Shown here: positions 8,388 to 16,617 of the stretch, in pieces | Layout: every line of letters starts with the position of its first letter | How positions within the stretch are numbered: the stretch's first letter is position 1 | Origin: Chryseobacterium lactis | Lineage (GTDB): Bacteria > Bacteroidota > Bacteroidia > Flavobacteriales > Weeksellaceae | Assembly (NCBI RefSeq): GCF_003815875.1 | Contig: NZ_CP033924.1 | Span: 1,302,001 to 1,366,000 of the forward strand | DNA: 64,000 nucleotides | Direction: 5' to 3' | Program-made: the position numbers and the translations under genes | Notes under the pieces: model-generated | What the model saw: the letters and a program-made list of their open reading frames with translations, nothing else | Database searches by the model: none | What the model was told of the DNA's origin: nothing

Positions 8388-9722
8388 ATGATCATGAAAC
8401 GTAAATTCATTAAAATATTACTTTGGACCTCTTTGGGAACTACTTTGTTCTTCTTTTTATTCTTTAATGAAAAGAATCTCCACTCTTTTTTGATCACACT
8501 GCTGCTCTCCACAATGTATTCCTTTGTATTGGGAATGGGAAACGGATTTATTAATGAATATCTTAATAGAAAATTCCCCTGGTCTGAAGCCACGAAAACA
8601 AGAGCGGTCCTGAGTATTATTTCAATTGTTGTCGGTAATTTTATTCTTGTTTATTTCTGCAACTTTATGAATTATGTTGTGATTCAGAAAACTGCCACTA
8701 TTGAAGAGTTTTTCTCCCAAAAATATGGTTTGACCAACTGGTTTATGATCAATATTGCGCTGCTGATTACTACTTTTCTTCATGCCAAAGGATTTATGGA
8801 GGAGCTTAAAAAGACTTCCAGAAAAGAAGTGGTGGAACAAAAACTGATTGCCAAGTCTGCCAATGCACAATTTGAGAGTTTAAAAAACCAGCTCGATCCT
8901 CATTTTCTTTTTAATTCATTAAATGTTTTAAGCTCTTTAATTGACGAAAACCCGCAGCAGGCACAAAAGTTTACCGCTTCAATGTCAAAGATTTACCGGT
9001 ATGTACTTGAACAAAAAGATAAAGAACTGGTAACGGTGGAAGATGAGATAGAATTTGCGAAAACCTATTGTGATCTTTTAAAAACAAGATTTGAAGACAG
9101 TGTAGATTTTACCTTTGAGGTGAAAAAAGAAGATTACCGAGAATATGTAGTGCCGCTTTCTTTACAGCTCTTATTGGAAAACTGTATCAAACATAATTTT
9201 GCAACGTCTTCAAGACCTTTGATGATAAGGATATTTTCAGACAATGATATCCTCTGTATTGAAAATAACCTTCAGGTACGGGAGCAGATCAAAGAAAGCT
9301 CGGGAATAGGGCTTGCTAATATTGTTCAGCGTTATGCACTTCTCACCAGAAGAAATGTGTTTATCGAAAAATCTGAAGATTATTTTAAAGTAAAGCTTCC
9401 GATGTTGTCATCTAAGCCTAATGTTGTCAGTGTTCAACAGGATGATGAATCCAAAGCTTATCAAAAAGCACAAAAAAGAGTGAAGGAAATCAAGGGATTT
9501 TATACCAACCTGATTTCTTATTGCATTATTATTCCGTTCTTAATTTTTATCAATCTTTTTAGCCGAAGTGGAAACTATTGGTTTTGGTTTCCAGCCGTAG
9601 GGTGGGGAATTGGATTGGCTTCTCATGCATTTCAGGTCTTCGGCGTAGGAGGATCCTGGCAGGAAAAGAAAATAAGGGAGATTATGGATAAACAAAAAAA
9701 CAAACATCATGGAAAGCTTTAA
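8388..9722 (+). CDS. LytS/YehU-type sensor histidine kinase with C-terminal 2TM domain
   Basis: 444 residues. About four N-terminal membrane segments (10-135) are followed by a His_kinase (PF06580-type) core with NQLDPHFLFNSLN (phosphoacceptor His172), and an ATPase part with LLLENCIKHN (N-box, Asn265) and a glycine box SSGIGLANI at 305-313. After the kinase, residues about 350-440 form a 2TM domain (AYQKAQKRVKEIKGFY, two hydrophobic helices, SWQEKKIREIMDKQ) that matches the small proteins encoded downstream. This C-terminal addition is unusual for LytS-type kinases. The partner is presumably the LytTR regulator at 11812. The start may be 8388 or the second ATG at 8394. Confidence 0.92.
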   Translation: MIMKRKFIKILLWTSLGTTLFFFLFFNEKNLHSFLITLLLSTMYSFVLGMGNGFINEYLNRKFPWSEATKTRAVLSIISIVVGNFILVYFCNFMNYVVIQKTATIEEFFSQKYGLTNWFMINIALLITTFLHAKGFMEELKKTSRKEVVEQKLIAKSANAQFESLKNQLDPHFLFNSLNVLSSLIDENPQQAQKFTASMSKIYRYVLEQKDKELVTVEDEIEFAKTYCDLLKTRFEDSVDFTFEVKKEDYREYVVPLSLQLLLENCIKHNFATSSRPLMIRIFSDNDILCIENNLQVREQIKESSGIGLANIVQRYALLTRRNVFIEKSEDYFKVKLPMLSSKPNVVSVQQDDESKAYQKAQKRVKEIKGFYTNLISYCIIIPFLIFINLFSRSGNYWFWFPAVGWGIGLASHAFQVFGVGGSWQEKKIREIMDKQKNKHHGKL

Positions 9723-10014
9723 CGAAGATGATATTCAATATCAGCAGGCTAAACGACAGGTGGATCGCTTAAGAGGTTTCTACAGCCATTTATTCGTCTA
9801 TATCATGGTCAATAGTATTATTGTCTACTATAACTATGAAAGCCTGAAGCCGGGCGAAAGTTATTTTCAATTCAAAAATTTCTTTACTGCCACATTCTGG
9901 GGAATTGGTCTGCTGGCTCATGCTGTCACCGTTTTTTTATTTAAAAGTGATATGATTAGAAAATGGGAGAACAAAAAAATTAAGGAAATTCTCGAAAGGC
10001 AAAACAAACAATAA
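9709..10014 (+). CDS. Small 2TM-domain membrane protein (copy 1)
   Basis: 101 residues. A polar N-terminus (YQQAKRQVDRLRGFYSHL) and two hydrophobic helices flank the short loop ESLKPGESYFQFKNFF. The end, KWENKKIKEILERQ, is conserved with the C-terminus of the preceding kinase and with the proteins at 10026, 11145 and 11462. It overlaps the kinase gene by 14 bases, which suggests translational coupling. It is an inner-membrane protein with both ends probably cytoplasmic. The function of the 2TM family is not known to me; a modulator of the kinase through its matching domain is an inference. Confidence 0.85.
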   Translation: MESFNEDDIQYQQAKRQVDRLRGFYSHLFVYIMVNSIIVYYNYESLKPGESYFQFKNFFTATFWGIGLLAHAVTVFLFKSDMIRKWENKKIKEILERQNKQ

Positions 10015-10025
10015 TTACCAGGCAC

Positions 10026-10334
10026 ATGGAAAATTTAGAAACAGACGATATCCGCTATCAGGAGGCGGAAAAAAGAGTAAAAAGGATCCGCGGCTTCTAT
10101 ATGTTTATCTTCATTTACATAGCTGTCAATTTGTTTATTTTATTTCTAAACTATAGAGAGCTTAAGCCTGGCCAAACGATCTGGCATATAAAATATTTTC
10201 TGCTCCCTTTTTTCTGGGGAATGGGATTGATAGCTTATGGAATGAGAGCTTTTCTGCCCGGGTTTATTCTCGGCAGTAAATGGGAAGAAAAGAAAATAAA
10301 AGAATTAATGGAGAAAGAGAAGGATATTGAATAG
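10026..10334 (+). CDS. Small 2TM-domain membrane protein (copy 2)
   Basis: 102 residues, closest to the preceding gene product. It shows the same order: YQEAEKRVKRIRGFYMF, a first helix, the loop RELKPGQTIWHIKYF, a second helix, then KWEEKKIKELMEKEK. It starts 11 bp after copy 1, in the same transcript. The close pairing suggests a tandem duplication, perhaps forming a hetero-oligomer in the membrane. Confidence 0.85.
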   Translation: MENLETDDIRYQEAEKRVKRIRGFYMFIFIYIAVNLFILFLNYRELKPGQTIWHIKYFLLPFFWGMGLIAYGMRAFLPGFILGSKWEEKKIKELMEKEKDIE

Positions 10335-10391
10335 TAATATGTATTCAATTTGTTAATAATCAACAGTTTTTAATCTTAAAATCATACAGAA

Positions 10392-10961
10392 ATGAATATT
10401 CTAGAAACAGTTTTTGCCATTTCAATGGGCGCATGGTTTGTAACCGAATTTTTGTATAAAAATATACTCAAATCAGGTAAAGAAGATAAAAAAGGAAAGG
10501 ATAGATCTACCCTGAATATCCTTTGGCTGGCCATTCCTTTTTCTATCGCAGCTTCTATTATGATTTCTTCTTACACTGTTTTTCCGATCGTAAAGGGTAC
10601 CTGGATTTGTTATCTGGGCGAATTCTTTATTCTGATAGGAATCATTTTCAGGTTCGTCATTATCAGGTCTTTAGGAAAGTATTTTACAGTGGATGTGACC
10701 ATAAGAGATGATCATCAAATAAAAAGAGAAGGATTTTATAAATACCTGAGACATCCGTCGTACGCTTTTTCTCTGTTGACCTCATTAGGGCTTGGTTTAT
10801 ATCTTAATAACTGGCTGTCGCTGATATTTGCTTTTGTGCCTCCGTTTCTGGCTTTTGCCTACAGAATTAAAGTGGAGGAGCAGGCTTTGGTGGAACAGTT
10901 TGGTGATGAATATATCGAATACAGAAGTAAGACCAAGAAACTCATCCCGTTTATTTACTAG
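10392..10961 (+). CDS. ICMT/PEMT-like integral-membrane methyltransferase family protein
   Basis: 189 residues with about five membrane segments. The C-terminal half carries the isoprenylcysteine carboxyl methyltransferase/phospholipid methyltransferase signature: GFYKYLRHPSY near residues 115-125, then VEEQALVEQFGDEYIEYRSK near the end, which form the SAM-binding site in this family. Bacterial members are rarely characterised and their substrate is unknown; bacteria without prenylated proteins must use something else. It sits 57 bp after the 2TM pair within the signalling cluster. Confidence 0.85.
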   Translation: MNILETVFAISMGAWFVTEFLYKNILKSGKEDKKGKDRSTLNILWLAIPFSIAASIMISSYTVFPIVKGTWICYLGEFFILIGIIFRFVIIRSLGKYFTVDVTIRDDHQIKREGFYKYLRHPSYAFSLLTSLGLGLYLNNWLSLIFAFVPPFLAFAYRIKVEEQALVEQFGDEYIEYRSKTKKLIPFIY

Positions 10962-10965
10962 TTTC

Positions 10966-10996
10966 TGTCATTGTGAGCCTAAGGCGAAGCAATCTT
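10966..10996. repeat. Single arm of dispersed intergenic repeat
   Basis: The 31-bp stretch TGTCATTGTGAGCC...GAAGCAATCTT resembles half of the inverted repeat at 2161-2229, and a repeat type common between flavobacterial genes. It lies just after the methyltransferase stop codon. Confidence 0.4.
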
Positions 10997-11030
10997 TGTT
11001 CAGCCTATCATTTCCGTTAGTCCTAAGCTT

Positions 11031-11104
11031 TTACCTTTCGGATAGCAAATGTTACCGTTCGGTAATATAAAATTGATCTGAGCCTGTTTTCCGACATACC
11101 TTTG
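11031..11104 (+). promoter_or_regulatory. Promoter of second 2TM/LytTR operon with paired operator
   Basis: TTACCTTTCGGA (11031-11042) and TTACCGTTCGGT (11052-11063) differ at only two of twelve bases and start 21 bp apart. TTG at 11073-11075, 21 bp from TACCTTTG at 11097-11104, fits the -33/-7 consensus. The second element starts 45 bp before the -7 box, as upstream of the receptor gene. The pair probably binds the LytTR regulator encoded in the same operon. Confidence 0.65.
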
Positions 11105-11144
11105 ATTCAAGAAAAAGACAAACTAACCTTTAAAACAAAACATT

Positions 11145-11438
11145 ATGGAAATTTTATCCAACAAAGAAACAGTCGCTTACCAGAAAGCTTCAAAAAGAGT
11201 TAAAGAATTAAAAGAGTTTTACGGAAACCTTACCTCTTACTGTATTGTGATTCCATTTCTGGCAGCATTAAACCTTTTGACAGCTCCGGGATATTTATGG
11301 TTCTTATGGCCGATGTTAGGCTGGGGAATAGGAGTTGCATTTCATGCCGTAAACGTATTCGGACTTGGAAAAAGCTGGGAAGAGAAGAAGATAAAAGAAT
11401 TGATGGACCAGGAAAGAGGAAAAACAAAAACATTATAA
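11145..11438 (+). CDS. Small 2TM-domain membrane protein (copy 3)
   Basis: 97 residues and the most similar of the set to the C-terminal domain of the kinase: AYQKASKRVKELKEFYGNL, then SYCIVIPFLAALNLL, then WGIGVAFHAVNVFGLGKSWE and EKKIKELMDQE. It starts the second transcript of the cluster, behind its own promoter. Because its sequence mirrors the kinase's own tail, it could compete with or pair to that domain in the membrane; this is inference. Confidence 0.87.
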   Translation: MEILSNKETVAYQKASKRVKELKEFYGNLTSYCIVIPFLAALNLLTAPGYLWFLWPMLGWGIGVAFHAVNVFGLGKSWEEKKIKELMDQERGKTKTL

Positions 11439-11461
11439 TCACTATTAAAACTTATATAATC

Positions 11462-11752
11462 ATGAACTATCCAGCTGCATATGCAAGAACCAACAGTCTT
11501 AAAAGATTTTACAAAAGCCTTCTCTTTTTTGGGATCGTAGCGATTGTAATACTTCCTTCCGACCTATTTGAAAGCAATATTTTTGAAGATCATATTGTAA
11601 GAATCAGATTGTTTGATGGCTATACCATACTGGCCATCTGGGCTCTTATTTTAACCATAAAAGCAATAAAACTCTTTCTTTTTGACAACAAATGGGAACA
11701 AGATATGATTGAAAAAGAACTTCAAAAAGACAAACAACCGATAGACTATTAA
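11462..11752 (+). CDS. Small 2TM-domain-like membrane protein (copy 4, divergent)
   Basis: 96 residues from ATG 11462. The open frame extends upstream through the previous gene, but this ATG aligns with the 2TM start. It has two hydrophobic helices (SLLFFGIVAIVILP and DGYTILAIWALILTIKAIKL) and the typical end NKWEQDMIEKELQKDK. The N-terminal part, AYARTNSLKRFYKSLL, is a diverged form of the family opening, and the loop is longer. It lies 23 bp after copy 3 and 59 bp before the response regulator. Confidence 0.75.
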   Translation: MNYPAAYARTNSLKRFYKSLLFFGIVAIVILPSDLFESNIFEDHIVRIRLFDGYTILAIWALILTIKAIKLFLFDNKWEQDMIEKELQKDKQPIDY

Positions 11753-11811
11753 TCTGCCTGCTTTTATCTATCTTTATTTCCTAAAAATCTGAAAACCAAA
11801 ATTAAAACTCA

Positions 11812-12555
11812 ATGATCAAGACTGTCATTATCGAAGATGAAAAACCGGCTTCAAGAAAACTAGAGAGAATGTTAAGTAACTTTCCTGAAATTGAGGTAAT
11901 TGCCAAGATAGAATCTGTAGAAGAAGGCGTGGAGTGGTTCACTGAAAATGAACATCCACAATTAATCTTTTCAGATATCGTCCTTGGAGACGGGCTTTCT
12001 TTCGATATATTTGAGAAAGTTCCCACCAAAGGATTTATCATCTATACAACAGCTTTTGATCAATATACCCTGAAAGCTTTCAAATTAAATAGTATCGATT
12101 ATCTTTTAAAACCCATTTTAGAAGAAGATCTTGCCGGAGCTGTGGAAAAATTCAAATCCTTTATTCCTGCCAACGATACTTTTGGTTCTCAGGATATAAA
12201 ACAGCTCATCAGAAAAGAAAAATCTACCCTTTCCAGGGTGTTGGTAAAAATCGGATATAATCTGAAGATTGTACAGACACAGGAAGTGACTTGTTTTTAC
12301 AGTGAAAACAAAATCGTATACCTTCAGACAGAAGAACGTTCTTTTCCCTCAGATTTTACCTTGGACGAACTGGAAGATGTTCTGGATGGAAAGAAATTTT
12401 TCAGGGTCAACAGGCAGTTTATCATTAATTCAGATTATATTAAAAATATCCACACTTCCCCTTATTATAAAGTGGATCTTGAGTTTCAGCCTCAGGAAGA
12501 AATTACAGTAAGCCGGGATCGCGTGAAAGATTTTAAAGATTGGCTGGTCAGTTAA
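11812..12555 (+). CDS. LytTR-family response regulator
   Basis: 247 residues: a receiver domain (1-125) with the acidic pair Glu8/Asp9, phosphoacceptor Asp55 in FSDIVLGDG, the TT pair at 79-80 and Lys100 in YLLKP. A LytTR DNA-binding domain follows at about 145-245 (KIVYLQTEERSFPSDFTLDE, FFRVNRQFIINSDYI, VSRDRVKDFKDWL). Transcription of target genes is the expected output. The LytS-type kinase at 8388 is the obvious partner. Paired 12-bp repeats 21 bp apart upstream of 5297, 8388 and 11145 are candidate targets, so autoregulation is likely. Confidence 0.94.
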   Translation: MIKTVIIEDEKPASRKLERMLSNFPEIEVIAKIESVEEGVEWFTENEHPQLIFSDIVLGDGLSFDIFEKVPTKGFIIYTTAFDQYTLKAFKLNSIDYLLKPILEEDLAGAVEKFKSFIPANDTFGSQDIKQLIRKEKSTLSRVLVKIGYNLKIVQTQEVTCFYSENKIVYLQTEERSFPSDFTLDELEDVLDGKKFFRVNRQFIINSDYIKNIHTSPYYKVDLEFQPQEEITVSRDRVKDFKDWLVS

Positions 12556-12701
12556 AGATCAGTATTTCTTCCCATTTCAAAACCAATGCTGCACCCCAAA
12601 CTCCGCACCTTATAACCCGAATCCCAAAACAATAATACCATGGTCCTTCTACTCTTAATTTTTAAATTATTCCTTTCAGTCTTTGGAGCTTAATGATAGG
12701 C

Positions 12702-13928
12702 TTATTGAGTAAAGAAACTACTTGCAGCCCCCACAAACTGCCGGAATGCCTCAGTAACTTCTTTCTTATGTTTATGCGTTAAAGGAAAAGGAACCATATG
12801 AGAATATTCGTAGGGGAAATCCTGTATTTCAACTTCTGCACCAATATTCCGGTAGCCGCCTTTTAAAGTATTTAAAGCTTCAATCGGAGGAGCCACCGCA
12901 TCTTTTTCCAGGACATAAGCCTTGATTTGAGATTGAATTTCACGCATCCTTTCCTCTCTTTCATTTTGAAAATAGTTGTAGCGCAGCATCTTTTTGAACC
13001 AGCTTTCTTCAGGATGTAAATTCTCATTCTGATAATGCTTTAACCTTCTGTCAAACCGGAAATCAGAACTTAAGAGTTCAGTAAAGGCAGATAGCATTTT
13101 AATCGTAGCTTGGGCATCCATAATATATTTTGAAATCGGAAACATCCGGTCAATCGTCATGCCTCCACAAAAACAAAATACTTTCGACTGCGTGAAAAAC
13201 TTTTCCGGATCTGCCATTTTTATAATCATAGAAAGAAATGAACCTATGGAATACCCGAATAAATCTAAACCGGCGTCAGGGGAAATACTTTGTATTTTGT
13301 TTTGCTTAATATCCTTCACTACTTCAATGATATCAGAATACGTTTGCAACCCTGACCAGAAAAGCCTCTGAGGATGCGCTTCAAGTCTGGAACTTATAGC
13401 CGCATTTACATAAGAAAAATGGGTGTTTTCAGGATATCTCTTTTTTCTGAAATTAACAATTTCCGTCATATGGTGACGGTCACTCCAGATCGGTTCTGCC
13501 CGATTCATATGAAAAGCAATCGGGAACAGAATAATTGCTTTACGGGTTCTTTGGGCCAGCTCATAAGCCCACGGAAGATATTTGTCCCATTTCTTTTCAT
13601 TCAACCCGTGGAAAAAAATAATACATCCCTGAGCTGTTTTCACATCGGCTCTTTTAAGAATATAATATTCAAATTTCTTATTGCATTCTATGTCAAAATC
13701 CTTAATATCTACCGATGGCTGATCATAATGGAGATAAGTGTTCTCATCAATTTCCAGTCGCTGCCGATGTTCGGTACAGTTATGATTGTTCGAACCATGA
13801 AGGGAGTCTGAAGCCTTAGAAATAAAAGGAACAGATTCAATCGTTACATTTAAGTCTTTGATCTCCACATACTCTTTCCCGGAATCAAAGTGACTTTTCA
13901 AAATTTCATACAACTCATAATATTCCAT
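12702..13928 (-). CDS. Alpha/beta-hydrolase-like protein (DUF6051-like)
   Basis: 408 residues without a signal peptide. The core shows an oxyanion-type strand GCIIFFHGLNEKKW (101-114) and the nucleophile elbow LFGYSIGSF with Ser227. A likely catalytic histidine is in YSHMVPF, near residue 382. The first 90 residues are polar and specific to the family. I recall such proteins in Bacteroidota as DUF6051 but cannot verify the number. The substrate is unknown. It is transcribed alone, opposite to the LytTR operon. Confidence 0.7.
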   Translation of the reverse strand: MEYYELYEILKSHFDSGKEYVEIKDLNVTIESVPFISKASDSLHGSNNHNCTEHRQRLEIDENTYLHYDQPSVDIKDFDIECNKKFEYYILKRADVKTAQGCIIFFHGLNEKKWDKYLPWAYELAQRTRKAIILFPIAFHMNRAEPIWSDRHHMTEIVNFRKKRYPENTHFSYVNAAISSRLEAHPQRLFWSGLQTYSDIIEVVKDIKQNKIQSISPDAGLDLFGYSIGSFLSMIIKMADPEKFFTQSKVFCFCGGMTIDRMFPISKYIMDAQATIKMLSAFTELLSSDFRFDRRLKHYQNENLHPEESWFKKMLRYNYFQNEREERMREIQSQIKAYVLEKDAVAPPIEALNTLKGGYRNIGAEVEIQDFPYEYSHMVPFPLTHKHKKEVTEAFRQFVGAASSFFTQ

Positions 13929-14110
13929 AGCAAAAATAACTGAGGTTCATAATTAGAACTTTTAAATTAGGTAATTATTGCGGTAATCTGTTGATTTTGA
14001 AAGGTTAAATGTATTCTAGGCATAAGAGAAAACAAAAATATTGTTCATAATAGAATAAGCTCTTTTCATCTGATTTTCAATGATAAAATTTCCAGTCTTA
14101 ATTAGTTTAA

Positions 14111-15007
14111 CTATCTGTAATCTATTCTGTTAGATTCAGTGTCTTCCAGCTGTTTTAAAATTGATTCCGGGATCTCATCGCTGTCGATCGGGAAACTTAT
14201 TGAATCTGAAATAAAGGTCTTCCGGTCTGCCTTCCGGAAAATTTCGAACAAAGCAATCGGTTCCTGGTTAAAGCTGATACATGTACTGATAAAATGCAGC
14301 TCATGCAGCTTGTAGCCTGGGTTTTTAAGCTTTTCTTTAATATCTTTTATCCTTGAAATAAAATGCCTTTGCCTAATGAAGGTATTGCTGTTCATAATGA
14401 TAAACACATAATCGGAATATGCCGTTACCTTTCCGAAATACTTATGATGGTCGCCACCGCTTCGTTCTACAAAATACTCGCCTGTAGTTTCAGACTTATA
14501 GATTTCCATTGCAGAACGCCAGATTCTGTCTTCTCTGGCCTGGGAAGGATTTTCCGGGAGATTTCTGTTATAAGAATACCAGCATCCGATCAGGCGGTCC
14601 AAAAGAGCTGTATTCAGGCTTACATTATTCATGTCAATCCTCAGATCATTAAAATTAAATGCCTCGGTATTGGAATTAATAAAATCAATATAATTTGAAT
14701 ATCCCAACACTTTCACAATCAGACTGAGTTTGGCCAGATTGGGCTTGCTTGAGGGGATATTTTCATTGTGTTTAAACTTCTTCAGTTTATTGATTATCAG
14801 ATGTTCGTATAAATAATTGATTCCTAAAAGATCCGGCTCTTTTTTTATCCCTTTTTCCAAATGATCATTGGTAATAAGGTCATTCAGTTCCGCACTGATA
14901 TAAGACCATTCCGTTTTTGTGACGTCTTCCCACTGGTTTTTCTTTAAAAACTGGCGGCTTAAGAAATTCATCAGTTTCTCAAGATGCAGGATATCTTCTT
15001 TTTTCAT
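14111..15007 (-). CDS. Hypothetical protein, unrecognised
   Basis: 298 residues, soluble, no signal peptide. The N-terminal 110 residues are helical and charged (LEKLMNFLSRQFLKKNQWED...). The C-terminal part looks alpha/beta and contains LLDRLIGCWYSYNRNLPENP and WRSAMEIYKSETTGEYFVERS, then a run of strands. I do not recognise the family. It is monocistronic, with about 180 bp of AT-rich, featureless DNA on the 3' side and 124 bp on the 5' side shared with the divergent gene at 15132. Confidence 0.65.
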   Translation of the reverse strand: MKKEDILHLEKLMNFLSRQFLKKNQWEDVTKTEWSYISAELNDLITNDHLEKGIKKEPDLLGINYLYEHLIINKLKKFKHNENIPSSKPNLAKLSLIVKVLGYSNYIDFINSNTEAFNFNDLRIDMNNVSLNTALLDRLIGCWYSYNRNLPENPSQAREDRIWRSAMEIYKSETTGEYFVERSGGDHHKYFGKVTAYSDYVFIIMNSNTFIRQRHFISRIKDIKEKLKNPGYKLHELHFISTCISFNQEPIALFEIFRKADRKTFISDSISFPIDSDEIPESILKQLEDTESNRIDYR

Positions 15008-15131
15008 CAGGTTATTTTAATTTTTATTGTAAGACTAATTTAAGATTTTTATCAAACCAAAAGAGACTATTGAAAGACTTTTATATTTTAAAATCAAAAG
15101 ATATTTGAGTAGAAAAATAAACGATAAGACA

Positions 15132-15869
15132 ATGGAAACAAGTATGTTATTAAAAGATGAATCTCTTTGGGACAGAATCCTTGGATTTTCTTTAGATGCT
15201 CCGGATGCTGCTTTTCCTTTCTCAAAAAAGTTGGCAAAAGAAGAAAACTGGAGCTTAGATTTTGCACAGAAGGCCATCGAAGAATATAAAAAATTTGTCT
15301 ACCTCTGCTGTATCCTTCCCAATGGAGCCTCGCCGAGCCAGATAGTGGATAAAGTGTGGCATATGCATTTGATCTACACTCAGAACTATTGGGAAGATTT
15401 TTGCCCCAATATTTTGAAAAAACCGCTTCATCACCATCCATCAAAGGGAGGAATTACAGAAAAACAAAAACATCAGAACTGGTTTGATGATACGTTAACG
15501 AATTACCGGAAAGTGTTTCAGCAGGAAGCACCTGACGACATCTGGAAAGAACAGAAGAAAAAATCTAAATTACAATCCTGGATGAAAAAGATGTCTTTTT
15601 TTTCTCCAGCCTTTATCTTACTGCTGTTATTCTCATGTACAGACGGAGTTGGTTTTACCGGGCTTTTGGTTACAGGAGTGGTATTTGCAATTATTTTCAT
15701 TCTGGGAACAATAGGAGCAATAGTAGGAAATAATGAGGTCTCTGATCCCAATAGAAAAGACCAACAAAACAATAACGGAAGCAGCTGTGGAGGCTCAAGT
15801 TGTAGTGGTGGTGGAGGTTGTGGCGGTGGCTGCGGCGGTTGTGGAGGATGCGGTGGCTGCGGAGGATAA
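15132..15869 (+). CDS. Membrane protein with GRDP-like N-terminus and Gly/Cys-rich tail
   Basis: 245 residues from ATG 15132; TTG 15105 is a weaker alternative. Residues 1-110 contain VDKVWHMHLIYTQNYWEDF, the VWHxH..YxxxC/F pattern of glycine-rich-domain proteins and of TIGR04222-type membrane proteins. Two hydrophobic segments follow (about 155-200). The last 30 residues are almost only Gly and Cys, in CGG repeats after a Ser/Asn-rich linker. The tail might bind metal or form disulphides; nothing in the sequence decides this. It is followed 12 bp later by a small membrane protein, probably co-transcribed. Confidence 0.78.
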   Translation: METSMLLKDESLWDRILGFSLDAPDAAFPFSKKLAKEENWSLDFAQKAIEEYKKFVYLCCILPNGASPSQIVDKVWHMHLIYTQNYWEDFCPNILKKPLHHHPSKGGITEKQKHQNWFDDTLTNYRKVFQQEAPDDIWKEQKKKSKLQSWMKKMSFFSPAFILLLLFSCTDGVGFTGLLVTGVVFAIIFILGTIGAIVGNNEVSDPNRKDQQNNNGSSCGGSSCSGGGGCGGGCGGCGGCGGCGG

Positions 15870-15881
15870 AAAATAATAAGT

Positions 15882-16226
15882 ATGAAAAAAGTTATCATTC
15901 ATTCAGCTCCGGTTGTGATAAGCCTGATATGGCTTTGGGCAACTCATCAGACATTTAATCCCATTATTCTTAAGGGTCCGGACTTTCTAAAGTTCTATGT
16001 AATCCTGTTACTGGGATTCTACGCTTCGGTTTTTATTTTAAATTCCTTTAAAGAAAGTGTTTCAAAAACAACACTTTACTTCGCGGGTTTCATCTTTTTA
16101 TTAGGAATTATAAAGCTGATAAGAGGAGTCATGCTGGGGAAACCTATCGGTTTTCTTATCATGATTTTAATAGCAGAAAGTATTATAACACTGGTTTTTA
16201 TGCTGAGTTCAGCCAATAAAAAGTGA
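15882..16226 (+). CDS. Small multi-pass membrane protein, unrecognised
   Basis: 114 residues with four hydrophobic segments (VVISLIWLWATH, FYVILLLGFYASVFIL, TLYFAGFIFLLGIIKLI, FLIMILIAESIITLVFML), so an inner-membrane protein. No family is recognised. It starts 12 bp after the Gly/Cys-rich membrane protein gene, and the pair ends at a terminator, so the two may act together. Confidence 0.7.
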   Translation: MKKVIIHSAPVVISLIWLWATHQTFNPIILKGPDFLKFYVILLLGFYASVFILNSFKESVSKTTLYFAGFIFLLGIIKLIRGVMLGKPIGFLIMILIAESIITLVFMLSSANKK

Positions 16227-16246
16227 AGTAAAGATCAATAAAATAA

Positions 16247-16274
16247 TAAACCCGAAACAATAATGTTCCGGGTT
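16247..16274. terminator. Bidirectional terminator between convergent genes
   Basis: The stem AAACCCGAAAC/GTTCCGGGTTT has one mismatch and loop AATAAT. It is flanked by an A-rich and a T-rich side, between genes that converge at 16226 and 16293. Confidence 0.7.
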
Positions 16275-16292
16275 TTATATAGGTTAATGATT

Positions 16293-16502
16293 TTAAATAT
16301 CATTCTTCTTGTCTTTTATGGGCTTATAACCATACTTTCGAACCATAACGGAGGTTAGAACCACTAAAATAAGGGTCAGAGCAATGTTTGATTTTTCCGG
16401 ATGTACAATGGCCTGGTAAAGGTTATAACCAAAAACAGCGGATACAACTGAAATCAGGATATTGTTTGCATAAGCATACTGGTTTTTTGTAGTCGTTTTC
16501 AT
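16293..16502 (-). CDS. Small two-helix membrane protein, unrecognised
   Basis: 69 residues: a polar start (MKTTTKNQYAYAN), a first helix around ILISVVSAVFGYNLYQAI, a short loop VHPEKSN and a second helix IALTLILVVLTSVMV, then a basic tail RKYGYKPIKDKK. It has an A-rich leader and ends next to the shared terminator. The organisation resembles many small orphan inner-membrane proteins of flavobacteria; no function can be given. Confidence 0.6.
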   Translation of the reverse strand: MKTTTKNQYAYANNILISVVSAVFGYNLYQAIVHPEKSNIALTLILVVLTSVMVRKYGYKPIKDKKNDI

Positions 16503-16617
16503 AGTAGTATTTTTTATTGTTATTTACTCAGTAAGTATGATAACTTTAAAAACGTTACAGAAAAACTTTATTTTCCTTAGAAAGCAATAACACTACATTT
16601 TCCGGAAGCCCGAAACC

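Noticed and set aside
15518..15898. Antisense proline-rich frame over the Gly/Cys tail
   Set aside because: It arises from the complement of GGC/TGC repeats; there is no start context or homology.
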